Made by a program: the position numbers and the translations under genes
The notes under the pieces: model-generated
The model's database searches: none
What the model saw: only the letters and a program-made list of their open reading frames with translations
What the model was told of the DNA's origin: nothing
In this document: positions 6,709-13,262 of the stretch, piece by piece
Layout of the letters: the number at the start of each line of letters is the position of its first letter
Position numbering within the stretch: position 1 is the first letter of the stretch
IMG/VR virus record: IMGVR_UViG_3300005511_000647
Coordinates: 1 to 26,987 of that record
Source: a virus
Direction: 5' to 3' (one strand)
Length of the DNA: 26,987 nucleotides

Positions 6709-6736
6709 TAAGAAAGTCCCCCTCCGAAGAGGGGGA
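6709..6736 (-). terminator. rho-independent terminator-like hairpin, leftward
   Basis: TCCCCCTC (6717-6724) and GAGGGGGA (6729-6736) form a perfect 8-bp stem with a CGAA loop; read leftward the stem is followed by CTTTCTT. It lies about 110 bases after the end of the leftward gene pair at 6847-7243. The T tract is interrupted, so termination may be partial. Confidence 0.7.
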
Positions 6737-6846
6737 AGTCGTCAGCACCTTGCGAGTCCTAAGCTCTCAACGCGGCTTTCTGTGTCCCTGACCGCGCCAG
6801 CGTGCCTCGTCGCTGCTCTGGGAAGAATCGCACTGACGAGCTTTCG

Positions 6847-7065
6847 CTATCCGAAGAGGTCGAGCTGCGGCGGCGCAGGTATATCGACGACGCCGTTGTC
6901 TTCTATGAACTTGGCGGTCGTCATGTCCTCGCTTGCCCAGGGGAATTGAAGCAGTTCGCACGTAGGACAAGGCGAGTTCTCGGGCTCGGGCGTCTCTCTG
7001 GTCCACTGCATCAGCTGGTGATCCCAGTCGCAGCGGTACCAGTGGCGATGCATGTTAGTCGCCAT
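6847..7065 (-). CDS. hypothetical protein with Cys pair, 72 aa
   Basis: Begins MATNMHRHWYRCDWDHQLMQ. A CPTC pair near residue 33 and earlier Cys/His residues (HRHWYRCDWDH) could bind zinc. The C-terminus is acidic and ends in APPQLDLFG, similar to a clamp-binding peptide (Q-L-x-L-F), although that is only a resemblance. The start overlaps the end of the upstream gene by 11 bases, and the terminator at 6709-6736 follows. Function unknown. Confidence 0.6.
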   Translation of the reverse strand: MATNMHRHWYRCDWDHQLMQWTRETPEPENSPCPTCELLQFPWASEDMTTAKFIEDNGVVDIPAPPQLDLFG

Positions 7066-7243
7066 CGATATCCTCGTCAGCGTAGTAGTTGCTGTCCGTC
7101 AGCACTTCCGGCCGGTAGTGCGAGAGCTTTTCGTCCTCACACTTCGGGCAGACCCTCGCTAGGGGAATTCCGCGGGCATCGTTTGCCCAACGGGAAGATA
7201 AGCCGCTGCCACATGGACAGGGGCGTGCGTCGTCGATCGCCAT
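7055..7243 (-). CDS. conserved small phage protein with zinc-ribbon-like cysteines, 62 aa
   Basis: Starts MAIDDARPCPCGSGLSSRWA with GGAG upstream. Two Cys pairs, CPCGSG at residues 9-14 and CPKC at about 32-35, are followed by EKLSHYRPEVLTDSNYY. I recognise the overall pattern (AIDDARPCPCGSG...CPKC...YRPEVLTD) as a widespread uncharacterised small protein of alphaproteobacterial phages and prophages. The cysteines would form a compact zinc knuckle. First gene of a leftward pair. Confidence 0.75.
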   Translation of the reverse strand: MAIDDARPCPCGSGLSSRWANDARGIPLARVCPKCEDEKLSHYRPEVLTDSNYYADEDIDGD

Positions 7244-7344
7244 AAGCGTCTCCGCAGAAAAGGTTGAAGATGTTTGGTTGGTGCGACGAATCTTGCGCCG
7301 CCGGTCATTCCTCGTAAAGTCGAAAGATCGGGGGAGGGATTCTT

Positions 7345-7734
7345 ATGCTTGTGATTTTAGCTGTACTCGCCGCAATGATGAGCGTCGGCATTGGAGTAGG
7401 AACTGCCTATCAAGTGTACCTATTTCTTTGGCGCCCGGAGCAGACGCTCGGCTTCAATCGGGTGACGCAGCGCGAGAAGATGCTTCGATATGCAGCAATC
7501 GTCGCCACGATGATTGGCGTAGGCTACATGATCTACAAGGGCGTTGAGGGCATGCTCTGGTGGATTCCGCGAAGCTGGGTGCAAATCGACGAAGACGGCG
7601 ACGCGCAGTGGATTGGCCACAGCATCGCAGGGCTGGCCGCATTTGTCGGTTCGTTGCTCGTCACGTCGAAGCTGGAAGAAGTCGCAAGAGAGCTTGTGCG
7701 CTTTCGGGAGAATGCCAGTAACAAAAGCTCTTGA
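7345..7734 (+). CDS. membrane protein, 129 aa, two to three spans
   Basis: Starts MLVILAVLAAMMSVGIGVGT after GGGGGAGGG, an SD about five bases from the ATG. It has a hydrophobic N-terminal span (residues 2-28), a loop, a second span (about 48-72, YAAIVATMIGVGYMIYKG) and a third moderately hydrophobic segment around 90-107 (IAGLAAFVGSLLVT), then a charged helix (KLEEVARELVRFRENA). Predicted inner membrane. No family recognised. It is divergent from the leftward pair ending at 7243, with promoters expected in 7244-7330. Confidence 0.65.
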   Translation: MLVILAVLAAMMSVGIGVGTAYQVYLFLWRPEQTLGFNRVTQREKMLRYAAIVATMIGVGYMIYKGVEGMLWWIPRSWVQIDEDGDAQWIGHSIAGLAAFVGSLLVTSKLEEVARELVRFRENASNKSS

Positions 7735-7771
7735 TGTATACGACTTCTCTCCGCAAGCTTGGCTTCGACGG

Positions 7772-7954
7772 CTAGGGCGTGCAAACGCAATAGCCTGAAA
7801 GCAGGCCCATACTCCTGTTGCCGTCGGCGTTTTTCAGTATGGCGCCAACACAATGAAAGTATGGAGCATTGAATGTCTCGTCAAAATTGATCTGCGTCTG
7901 CGCTGCGCGGTCGGCATACAGCTGCAGTGTAGTCCTTCCTAAATACGCTCCCAA
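7772..7954 (-). CDS. possible small protein, 60 aa
   Basis: An open frame starting at a TTG (7954) and ending in TAG at 7772-7774. Its composition looks protein-like (QINFDETFNAPYFHC, then GAILKNADGNRSMGLLSGYC). It overlaps the membrane microprotein frame at 7881-8012. No ribosome binding site or family is visible. It may be the second half of a frameshifted membrane-anchored protein, because joining the two frames would give a single-span anchor followed by this domain. Confidence 0.35.
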   Translation of the reverse strand: MGAYLGRTTLQLYADRAAQTQINFDETFNAPYFHCVGAILKNADGNRSMGLLSGYCVCTP

Positions 7955-8012
7955 GCAACCGGATCACCATCCAGAGGATGAGTGCTATTGCGGCGATTAT
8001 CGCAGAGACCAT
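7881..8012 (-). CDS. possible membrane microprotein, 43 aa
   Basis: From the ATG at 8012 the frame reads MVSAIIAAIALILWMVIRLL, a clear membrane span, then GSVFRKDYTAAVCRPRSADADQF. An earlier in-frame ATG at 8081 would add 23 polar residues. There is no good ribosome binding site. The region 7735-8113 otherwise has no plus-strand gene, so this frame and the overlapping one at 7772-7954 are the only candidates. Confidence 0.35.
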   Translation of the reverse strand: MVSAIIAAIALILWMVIRLLGSVFRKDYTAAVCRPRSADADQF

Positions 8013-8113
8013 GTTGGTGGAACGGGCGCTTGTGTCTTCACATTGAATAACCCGCGTGGCGGCCACCCCTTCGACACTCATTGCAATGAGTTTCGCTTGG
8101 TAGGCAAGGCAGG

Positions 8114-8950
8114 ATGGCGCGACGCATGAACAAATTGCGCAAACCCGAGAGCGACTTTACTCAAATCCCGAACGGCCTGTTTCGCGATAAAGGCCTGAGC
8201 CTCAAAGCCAAAGGCGTGTACTGCCTTCTATTCTCAAAGCCAGATGATTGGGTGTACATCGAAGAGGTTCTGGTGCGTGAGAGCACTGATGGCCGTGATG
8301 CCTTCCGGTCTGCAATCACCGAGCTGGCTCGCGCTGGCTGGTTGAGCAAGAAGCAGGTGCAAGAGAAGGGCTCCTTCGGTCACACCGAGATATGGCTCCA
8401 CACCGTCGCCGGAAAACCCGTCGACGGTTTATCCGTCGACGGAAAATCCGACGCTACTAATACTGACCTTACGAACACAGATGAAATAATCCCCTCTGTA
8501 TCCCCCCAACCAACGAAAGCCTCCAAACGTGCAAACCTCCCTCTCCGAAGCCTTGACGAATTTCTGCAAGACAGCGGAGGTCAGCCGCCAAAGGAATTCT
8601 CCGACTACGCCGCTAGCCTCGGGTGGACACCAGAGTTCGCTGGAAGCGTTTGGACAAAGTTCTGCCGGTACTGGCGAAGCCCTGATGCAAAGGGCGGTGG
8701 TCGTAAGCGGGACTGGCTCAGCACTTGGCAGAACTGGTGCGATCGAGAAGCCGCGAACCGCGGCGGAGGCGGAAGCTCTCGCAGTAGTCCTAACAAGGGA
8801 CTCGCTGCCGCCCTCGATTTCAGCCTGGCTGCACGCAATGGAGCAACACAGCCTGGTGGCGGCGTCAGTGGGGGGCAAGGCTCCGGCGATGCCTGCGTTG
8901 ACGGAGGCGGAACGGTCCCAGCTATCCCAGCAGGTGAAATCCCTTTCTGA
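8114..8950 (+). CDS. winged-helix replication initiator-like protein with SSB-like tail, 278 aa
   Basis: Residues 15-95 (FTQIPNGLFRDKGLSLKAKG, then an Arg/Gly-rich FRSAITELARAGWLSKKQ segment) match the winged-helix N-terminal domain of phage replication initiators in which GLSLKAKGVY is a hallmark. Residues 120-150 are a linker, 150-215 a second domain with WRSPDAKGGGRKRDWLSTW and NWCDREA, as in DnaD/RepO-type phage proteins. The last 60 residues are glycine-rich and end in AGEIPF, like an SSB acidic tip. AAGGCAGG precedes the ATG. It probably recruits host replication proteins to the phage origin. Its 3' third overlaps another coding frame (8685-9254). Confidence 0.75.
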   Translation: MARRMNKLRKPESDFTQIPNGLFRDKGLSLKAKGVYCLLFSKPDDWVYIEEVLVRESTDGRDAFRSAITELARAGWLSKKQVQEKGSFGHTEIWLHTVAGKPVDGLSVDGKSDATNTDLTNTDEIIPSVSPQPTKASKRANLPLRSLDEFLQDSGGQPPKEFSDYAASLGWTPEFAGSVWTKFCRYWRSPDAKGGGRKRDWLSTWQNWCDREAANRGGGGSSRSSPNKGLAAALDFSLAARNGATQPGGGVSGGQGSGDACVDGGGTVPAIPAGEIPF

Positions 8951-9254
8951 GATCCTGCAGCCTGCAAGGGAGCGCGGCCCCGAACTGGAAGTCGCCATCG
9001 GCAGCATGTTCGCGGTCATGAATGTGTTCACCGGGGATGAAGCTAAGCTCAAGCTGCAGGTGGCAGGCTGGTGCGAAGCCCTGGGCGATTACCCGCTGTT
9101 CGCCATCCGCAAGGCGGCGAAGTGGGCGGTGACGGGGAGGGAGAAGCTGCCAAGCGTGTCCGCCTTCATCGACGACGTGAGGCTTGCGATGGGCGGCAAC
9201 GTGATGGAGCGGCACCGGCTGCTTCAAAAGCTAACTCAACAGAAAGTGGGGTGA
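8685..9254 (+). CDS. replication-associated protein, possibly a helicase-loader type, 189 aa
   Basis: The frame is open well upstream, but its protein-like part starts around the ATG at 8685 (MQRAVVVSGTGSALGRTG); a later ATG at 8838 (MEQHSLVAASVGG) is an alternative. The C-terminal half (PLFAIRKAAKWAVTGREKLP followed by SVSAFIDDVRLAMGG) fits the small domain of phage replication accessory proteins similar to lambda P in layout. It ends at the TGA at 9252-9254, directly before the HNH gene. With a start at 8685 it overlaps the initiator gene by 266 bases in another frame; both frames look coding. Confidence 0.5.
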   Translation: MQRAVVVSGTGSALGRTGAIEKPRTAAEAEALAVVLTRDSLPPSISAWLHAMEQHSLVAASVGGKAPAMPALTEAERSQLSQQVKSLSEILQPARERGPELEVAIGSMFAVMNVFTGDEAKLKLQVAGWCEALGDYPLFAIRKAAKWAVTGREKLPSVSAFIDDVRLAMGGNVMERHRLLQKLTQQKVG

Positions 9255-9689
9255 TTGGAATGGAATGAAGCTCGGCTCGAAGAGTTCTGGAGCCACGTAG
9301 TCAAAGGAGGCCCCGAGCAATGCTGGCTCTGGTGTGGCCCAATCTTAGACGGCAGGTATGGGCGTCTCTGGAACATCCCGGCGCACCGGCTGAGCTGTGA
9401 GATCGTCAACGGGCCAATCCCGCCCGGCATGCTGGTGATGCATTCCTGCGACAATGGCTTTTGCGTCAACCCTCGGCATTTAAGTGTCGGCACTCCCGCG
9501 GAGAACATGGCCGACAAAATGAGGAAAGGGCGGAGCGGCACTACCAGGCTCTGCGCGTCAGAGGTGCGGGAAATTCGCGCCCTTCGGGAACAGGGATACT
9601 CCTTTCGGAAGATTGCCGCTGAGACGGGCGTAGCTCTTTCGGGAGTCCATGGGATAGCGAACCGCCGAAAGTATTACTGGATACCCTGA
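9255..9689 (+). CDS. HNH endonuclease with C-terminal helix-turn-helix, 144 aa (copy 2)
   Basis: The HNH domain covers residues 15-85: CWLWCGPILDGRYG, AHRLSCEI, HSCDNGFCVNPRHLSVGTP and ENMADKMRKGR. A helix-turn-helix follows (VREIRALREQGYSFRKIAAE, then TGVALSGVHGI). This is the same layout as the HNH gene at 5125. The TTG start at 9255 directly follows the upstream TGA, and AGAAAG stands eight bases before the start. It is a likely freestanding homing endonuclease that has inserted between the replication genes and the next small genes. Confidence 0.85.
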   Translation: MEWNEARLEEFWSHVVKGGPEQCWLWCGPILDGRYGRLWNIPAHRLSCEIVNGPIPPGMLVMHSCDNGFCVNPRHLSVGTPAENMADKMRKGRSGTTRLCASEVREIRALREQGYSFRKIAAETGVALSGVHGIANRRKYYWIP

Positions 9690-9762
9690 CCCGCTAAATA
9701 TAGCGGCTTGCGTTTGTTCACGTTTTGCCCCCATTCTACTTGGGAATTTTCCCAGGTTGTCC

Positions 9763-9996
9763 ATGCCCACACTCGAATATCTCCGCTCGGAAATCGAGCG
9801 CATGCGCACGCAGATAGGTCGGCAGCGCAAGGAAATCCTCCAGCTTCAACGTGCCGGGATAGGGACGGCCTCGGCCGAGGCGCTCCTGGCCCGGATGCAG
9901 GCCAAGGTGGACCAGCTCGTTGCCCAGCGGGATGAGATGAAGGGTGCTCAGCCGCGGGAGGCGAAGCCGCGGGTTCTGGGTGGTCGAAAGTGGTAG
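9763..9996 (+). CDS. coiled-coil small protein, 77 aa
   Basis: I choose the ATG at 9763 (MPTLEYLRSEIERMRTQI). The protein is one long amphipathic helix with heptad spacing from residue 4 to 65 (QRKEILQLQRAG, ALLARMQAKVDQLVAQRDEM) and a short basic tail (LGGRKW). I recognise this type from Rhizobiales genomes as an uncharacterised protein. It could oligomerise or act as an adaptor. The next gene starts directly after its stop codon. Confidence 0.6.
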   Translation: MPTLEYLRSEIERMRTQIGRQRKEILQLQRAGIGTASAEALLARMQAKVDQLVAQRDEMKGAQPREAKPRVLGGRKW

Positions 9997-10224
9997 ATGG
10001 ACAACCTTCGACGCTTTCCGGCGCCGTGGACGATGGAAGAGGACAAGGACGGCTTCCGCGTCTTCGATGCAACCGGTTTTTACATCTGCGGCGTCATGCA
10101 CCGCGAGGACCTGCACAGCCACGGCTACCAGTACGCCAGCCAATTCCTCTCCCGCGATGAGGCGAGACGAATTGCTAAGGCGATATCCCGGCTGCCCGAG
10201 CTGCTGAAGCGGCCGCAGTATTGA
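9997..10224 (+). CDS. conserved hypothetical protein, 75 aa
   Basis: ATG directly follows the TAG of the previous gene. Starts MDNLRRFPAPWTMEEDKDGF, with a compact mixed fold (FDATGFYICGVMHREDL) and a C-terminal helical segment (DEARRIAKAISRLPELLKR). This kind of small protein is common in Rhizobiales phage and prophage regions. No function is known to me. Translation is probably coupled to the upstream gene because no separate ribosome binding site is seen. Confidence 0.6.
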   Translation: MDNLRRFPAPWTMEEDKDGFRVFDATGFYICGVMHREDLHSHGYQYASQFLSRDEARRIAKAISRLPELLKRPQY

Positions 10225-10267
10225 GCCGCCGCCACCTCCCGGCAATAATGAGCCGGGGGGAAGCACC

Positions 10268-10666
10268 ATGGAGTCATGGCTTATTGTGCTGGTCATCGCT
10301 GGCGGGTGGTACCTGTGGCAGCGTTCGAAGAACCAGGAGAAGGCGACGGCCGCCAATGAGCGGCTGGAGAAGGACAGGCGCCTTTACGAGCACATCAAGA
10401 CTGGAATGCGGGAGTATCACTGGCGTGAGCGCGACCAGCCGCTATGGCGGGCCAAGCACGGTGAGAGGGTCTTCGAGACCGCTCACCTCATCGCCTTCCA
10501 CCTCGACCATTTCGCCGAGAGCCGGGTTGGCTTCTACTTCAAGGACCTGGACGAATACGGGATGTACAGCTTCTTCGCCGGCAACGATGACGATTTCATC
10601 GAGAGCTATTACCGGACCGACCGGGACTTCCAGAAGGAAGGTGTCCTCTTAGCGGGCGACGACTGA
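10268..10666 (+). CDS. membrane-anchored protein, 132 aa
   Basis: A short N-terminal span (MESWLIVLVIAGGWYLWQR) is followed by a charged helix (KNQEKATAANERLEKDRRLY) and a soluble domain rich in aromatic residues (FHLDHFAESRVGFYFKDLDE), so the domain probably faces the cytoplasm on a bitopic anchor, although the orientation is not certain. The SD GGGGGGAAG lies about four bases before the ATG at 10268. It carries the F-x-DLDE string also seen in the 74-aa protein at 3928. Function unknown. Confidence 0.65.
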   Translation: MESWLIVLVIAGGWYLWQRSKNQEKATAANERLEKDRRLYEHIKTGMREYHWRERDQPLWRAKHGERVFETAHLIAFHLDHFAESRVGFYFKDLDEYGMYSFFAGNDDDFIESYYRTDRDFQKEGVLLAGDD

Positions 10667-10921
10667 GCCCAATGAGGGGATGTGATCTGCTTCACGTGAC
10701 GCCTTTGTAAAACTTTTTCGGTTGACGGATTTCCCCGAATATACGGACAAAATCCTCAAGAAAATCAGACACTCAGCGCGGTCATTGTGAGTCGAGTTAA
10801 CGCCGGTCAAATTTTTAGATGGCTCCAGCGTGAATCAATTCGCTTGCGAGTCTTACAATTTCGGGTCTTATGAATCTTAGTCGGCGACGCAGAATCCAAA
10901 CTTAAATGGAGAGCTGCGCCT

Positions 10922-11044
10922 ATGTCTGATCATCCCGAGCTGCATGTTAAATTCCTGGGCCTGAGCCTCAGCGCTAAAGGCGCGCTGGCGATCTGTGCCG
11001 CCTTGACCATCGTTCTGTCCGTGCTCGCCTTCTACCGGTTTTGA
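10922..11044 (+). CDS. single-span membrane microprotein, 40 aa (family A, copy 2)
   Basis: Starts MSDHPELHVKFLGLSLSAKG and continues with a hydrophobic stretch (ALAICAALTIVLSVLAFYRF) to the TGA at 11042-11044. GGAGAG lies nine bases before the ATG, almost the same leader as the 41-aa protein at 1232, and both share the G-[VL]-S-[IL]-x-A-x-G motif directly before the span. The two are probably paralogues separated by 9.7 kb. Predicted inner-membrane protein of unknown function. The intergenic stretch 10667-10921 upstream (255 bases) has no gene and is relatively AT-rich; I could not define a clear promoter. Confidence 0.65.
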   Translation: MSDHPELHVKFLGLSLSAKGALAICAALTIVLSVLAFYRF

Positions 11045-11080
11045 TTGACGCTCGCTTGCGATCGGCTCACGATTCCGGCC

Positions 11081-11257
11081 ATGCAAACATCTCAACCTGT
11101 GAAGCGGCGTCGGCCCGGACGGCCGAGCCTTTACAACGAACGAACCGTACCCGTTCGCGTGCCAGCCAAACTCGTGGACGAGGTTAAAGCGCTTCTCCGC
11201 AAGGCCCCGCGCAAGCTTCCTGTGTACGTTGTCGGAAAACCGATCAAAGCTCTTTGA
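11081..11257 (+). CDS. small basic protein with AT-hook-like motif, 58 aa
   Basis: The ATG at 11081 starts MQTSQPVKRRRPGRPSLYNE. KRRRPGRPS is an AT-hook-type core (R-P-G-R-P), followed by VPVRVPAKLVDEVKALLRKA, which fits a ribbon-helix-helix strand and helix. It is probably a DNA-binding or nucleoid-associated protein. No strong ribosome binding site is visible. The next gene (resolvase) starts with TTG directly after its TGA, so the two are likely coupled. Confidence 0.6.
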   Translation: MQTSQPVKRRRPGRPSLYNERTVPVRVPAKLVDEVKALLRKAPRKLPVYVVGKPIKAL

Positions 11258-11707
11258 TTGGGCCGCAAATTCGTGCTCGGCTTGGATCTAGGGACAACCC
11301 TCGGCGTAAGTAGGGTGTATCTGGATGGAGGACTCGATGCCCAGGCACTTCGGTTTGAAGGCAACATCGGCAGCCGGACGGTCGGCGTTCACAGGATCGT
11401 CCAGCGCTTCGCCGGACCGGATTGCATCGGCGTCTGTATCGAAGAGCCATTCTCCGGACAATTCAGCAGTGTCAAGGCGCTCTTCCCCATGCTCGGAGCT
11501 GCCGTACTCGCCTGCGAGTTGGCGGGGCTGCCATGGGCGACGATCCATCTCAGTAAACTGAAGATACTTGCGACCGGAAAAGGCAACGCCAAGAAGCCCG
11601 AGATGCAGGCTGCCGCGAAGGCTCGCTGGGGAAAAGACCTCGGCGAGGATGAGGCTGACGCCGCGTGGACTGGAGCTTACGCCCTAGACCACCAGCTTTT
11701 TGGCTAA
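11258..11707 (+). CDS. RuvC-like Holliday junction resolvase, 149 aa
   Basis: The protein has an RNase H fold layout: GLDLGTTLGVS at residues 8-18 (first acidic residue in DLGTT), an IEEPFSGQFSS motif near residue 66, KLKILATGKGNAKKPEM near 105, and the C-terminal EDEADA near 135 supplying acidic residues. This arrangement (D-x-G-T, EEP, K-x-x-TG-x-G-x-AxKxxM, DEADA) is typical of phage RuvC-like nucleases that cut branched replication or packaging intermediates. Start is a TTG at 11258 or the in-frame GTG at 11273. It ends convergently with the DUF4238 gene, overlapping it by 24 bases. Confidence 0.8.
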   Translation: MGRKFVLGLDLGTTLGVSRVYLDGGLDAQALRFEGNIGSRTVGVHRIVQRFAGPDCIGVCIEEPFSGQFSSVKALFPMLGAAVLACELAGLPWATIHLSKLKILATGKGNAKKPEMQAAAKARWGKDLGEDEADAAWTGAYALDHQLFG

Positions 11708-12625
11708 GTCTGACTCCTCCACATTCTTTCGGTCATTTGGAATGAAGAAGCTGCGGTCGTTCTGGGAGTCTATCGAAAACTGAGCCCTCACAAGCGCCAC
11801 CTGCGAGTGGTCATGCGCCCAAACGTACTTGATGGCATTGCGGACCACTTGTTTGTTGTAGCTCCGCACTACATCGAGCGGATTGTAGGCATGGATTTCC
11901 CGGGTAGTCTGCTTGTCATTGGCAGCCAGAAAGAGATTTGTGGGGCTGATTGCGATGGCGAGGTGGCCGCCCTTAACACCAACACCATTGGTCATCACAA
12001 TCGGGCGGTCAGAAGTGAGGAATCGGTATTTACTCCCGCCAACGTCCAGGACCGACCAATCCATGGCGTTGATGAAGTTTCCGATGTTCTGATTGTCTAT
12101 GAAGCGTTGAAGAGCCAAAGCAGCGTATTGCTCACTGGCAAGCTGGTCGAAGGGCCCTAACGGCTCGGACGTGGGATCTTCCCGTAGCAGTCGCTCCCGC
12201 TCTCGTTCCCAGTGCTCGGGTAGACCATCGACCAGCCTGAACTTGATCTCGGCGACCGACTTTGGTGAACGGATAAGGAGAGCGATAAGAAAGCGTGACC
12301 AGGCGCTCCGCATGTGAGCAGACCAGTCGTCCATGTGCCTGCGATTAAGTTTTGCCAGCGCGTAGGAGGCCCAGTCGTCCACGAGCTTAAAGAAGCGGCT
12401 CTCGATCAATTCAGCCTTATCGTCTGGGAGGCCCGGGATGCGATATAGTCCCCGGACGTATCCGGTGGCGTCCGGATATTTGTACTGCCCCTTCACGATG
12501 CCGTTGTAGGGGGCGCTGAATTCCACGAGTCGTCCATTGCCGGGCACCGCTTTGGGGGGCGCCCACTGCTTTAGATAAAACACCGGGATATAGTGGTGCT
12601 TCGGGAGTTTTGGCTCCTTGGCCAT
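11684..12625 (-). CDS. DUF4238 family protein, 313 aa
   Basis: The N-terminus MAKEPKLPKHHYIPVFYLKQ has the HHYIPxFYL motif of DUF4238, and FLTSDRPIVM near residue 200 is the second family motif, expected to be part of the same site. Length is normal for the family. Its function is unknown to me; it occurs in accessory loci, and the conserved His and Asp suggest an enzyme. No strong ribosome binding site is seen before the ATG. It is leftward, in an insertion-like position between rightward genes (to 11707) and the leftward SSB block, so it may be cargo. Confidence 0.75.
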   Translation of the reverse strand: MAKEPKLPKHHYIPVFYLKQWAPPKAVPGNGRLVEFSAPYNGIVKGQYKYPDATGYVRGLYRIPGLPDDKAELIESRFFKLVDDWASYALAKLNRRHMDDWSAHMRSAWSRFLIALLIRSPKSVAEIKFRLVDGLPEHWERERERLLREDPTSEPLGPFDQLASEQYAALALQRFIDNQNIGNFINAMDWSVLDVGGSKYRFLTSDRPIVMTNGVGVKGGHLAIAISPTNLFLAANDKQTTREIHAYNPLDVVRSYNKQVVRNAIKYVWAHDHSQVALVRAQFSIDSQNDRSFFIPNDRKNVEESDLAKKLVV

Positions 12626-12654
12626 GACCGACTCATCTGTGGGGATACCGCAGA

Positions 12655-12873
12655 TTAGTTGTTGGCCTTGAGCAATTCAACCTTGGCCTCAGCTTGACGA
12701 ATTGCGGCGATGTTGATTGCGGTCTGGCGGCGGCCCCCTGCTTGGCGGGCCGTGTAGTGGCAGCACACTTCCCACACCTGCGCGATTGGGATGTCCCAGA
12801 GCTTAGCGAGGCGCCGGACCTCGTAGTGAGTCTCCGGCGCGACCGTGATTGTAGTCTTCGTCTTGTTCTTCAT
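12655..12873 (-). CDS. small protein, possible ribbon-helix-helix type, 72 aa
   Basis: Starts MKNKTKTTITVAPETHYEVR: a short basic beta-like strand (KTTITVAPETH) then helix, turn and helix (RRLAKLWDIPIAQVW, TARQAGGRRQTAINI), which fits a ribbon-helix-helix DNA-binding domain. The ATG overlaps the stop of the upstream gene (ATGA at 12870-12873), so it is coupled to the 126-aa gene. It could be a local regulator of the leftward block. Confidence 0.55.
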   Translation of the reverse strand: MKNKTKTTITVAPETHYEVRRLAKLWDIPIAQVWEVCCHYTARQAGGRRQTAINIAAIRQAEAKVELLKANN

Positions 12874-13250
12874 GCGGCGGCCGCCTTGACTGGCTTGACC
12901 TTGACCTGAACGGCGTAGGTGGGCTCAAGAGGCATGCCCTTGCCAGCCATCCACACGCCGGTCTTCTCCCAGTCAATTACTGGGCTGATTTTTTCGGTGA
13001 TGCATTCGGCGGGCAGCTCTTTCATGCTGACGCCGTAGTTGCGCTCCAGCCAAGCTCCGCTCATTGCTTCCTTGGTGAGGATGGAAACGACACCATCGCC
13101 TTCCAGGTTGGTCTCGCCGGTAGCTTTGTGGCGGCCAAGGAGCTCCTTCCGGATTTCGTCGAAATATGCGTAGCGCTCGTCTGCATAGGCGCGGGCATCC
13201 CGCGCCTCCTGCAGCAGCTGTTCGGTCGTCATCGTCTTGATGTTCTCCAT
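12870..13250 (-). CDS. hypothetical protein, 126 aa
   Basis: Starts MENIKTMTTEQLLQEARDAR after an AGGAGG ribosome binding site (in 13260-13264) with an adequate spacer. The first 45 residues form a helical, charged stretch (DERYAYFDEIRKELLGRH); the middle is mixed and the C-terminal end is a Lys/Val strand (AVQVKVKPVKAAAA). No domain recognised. It lies 12 bases after the SSB-like gene, in the same operon, so a role in phage DNA metabolism is likely. Confidence 0.6.
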   Translation of the reverse strand: MENIKTMTTEQLLQEARDARAYADERYAYFDEIRKELLGRHKATGETNLEGDGVVSILTKEAMSGAWLERNYGVSMKELPAECITEKISPVIDWEKTGVWMAGKGMPLEPTYAVQVKVKPVKAAAA

Positions 13251-13262
13251 GATGACGGCCTC

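Noticed and set aside
8429-9052. Minus-strand frame of 207 aa in the replication region
   Set aside because: It is antisense to both the initiator and the overlapping frame, and has no plausible start signal or domain.
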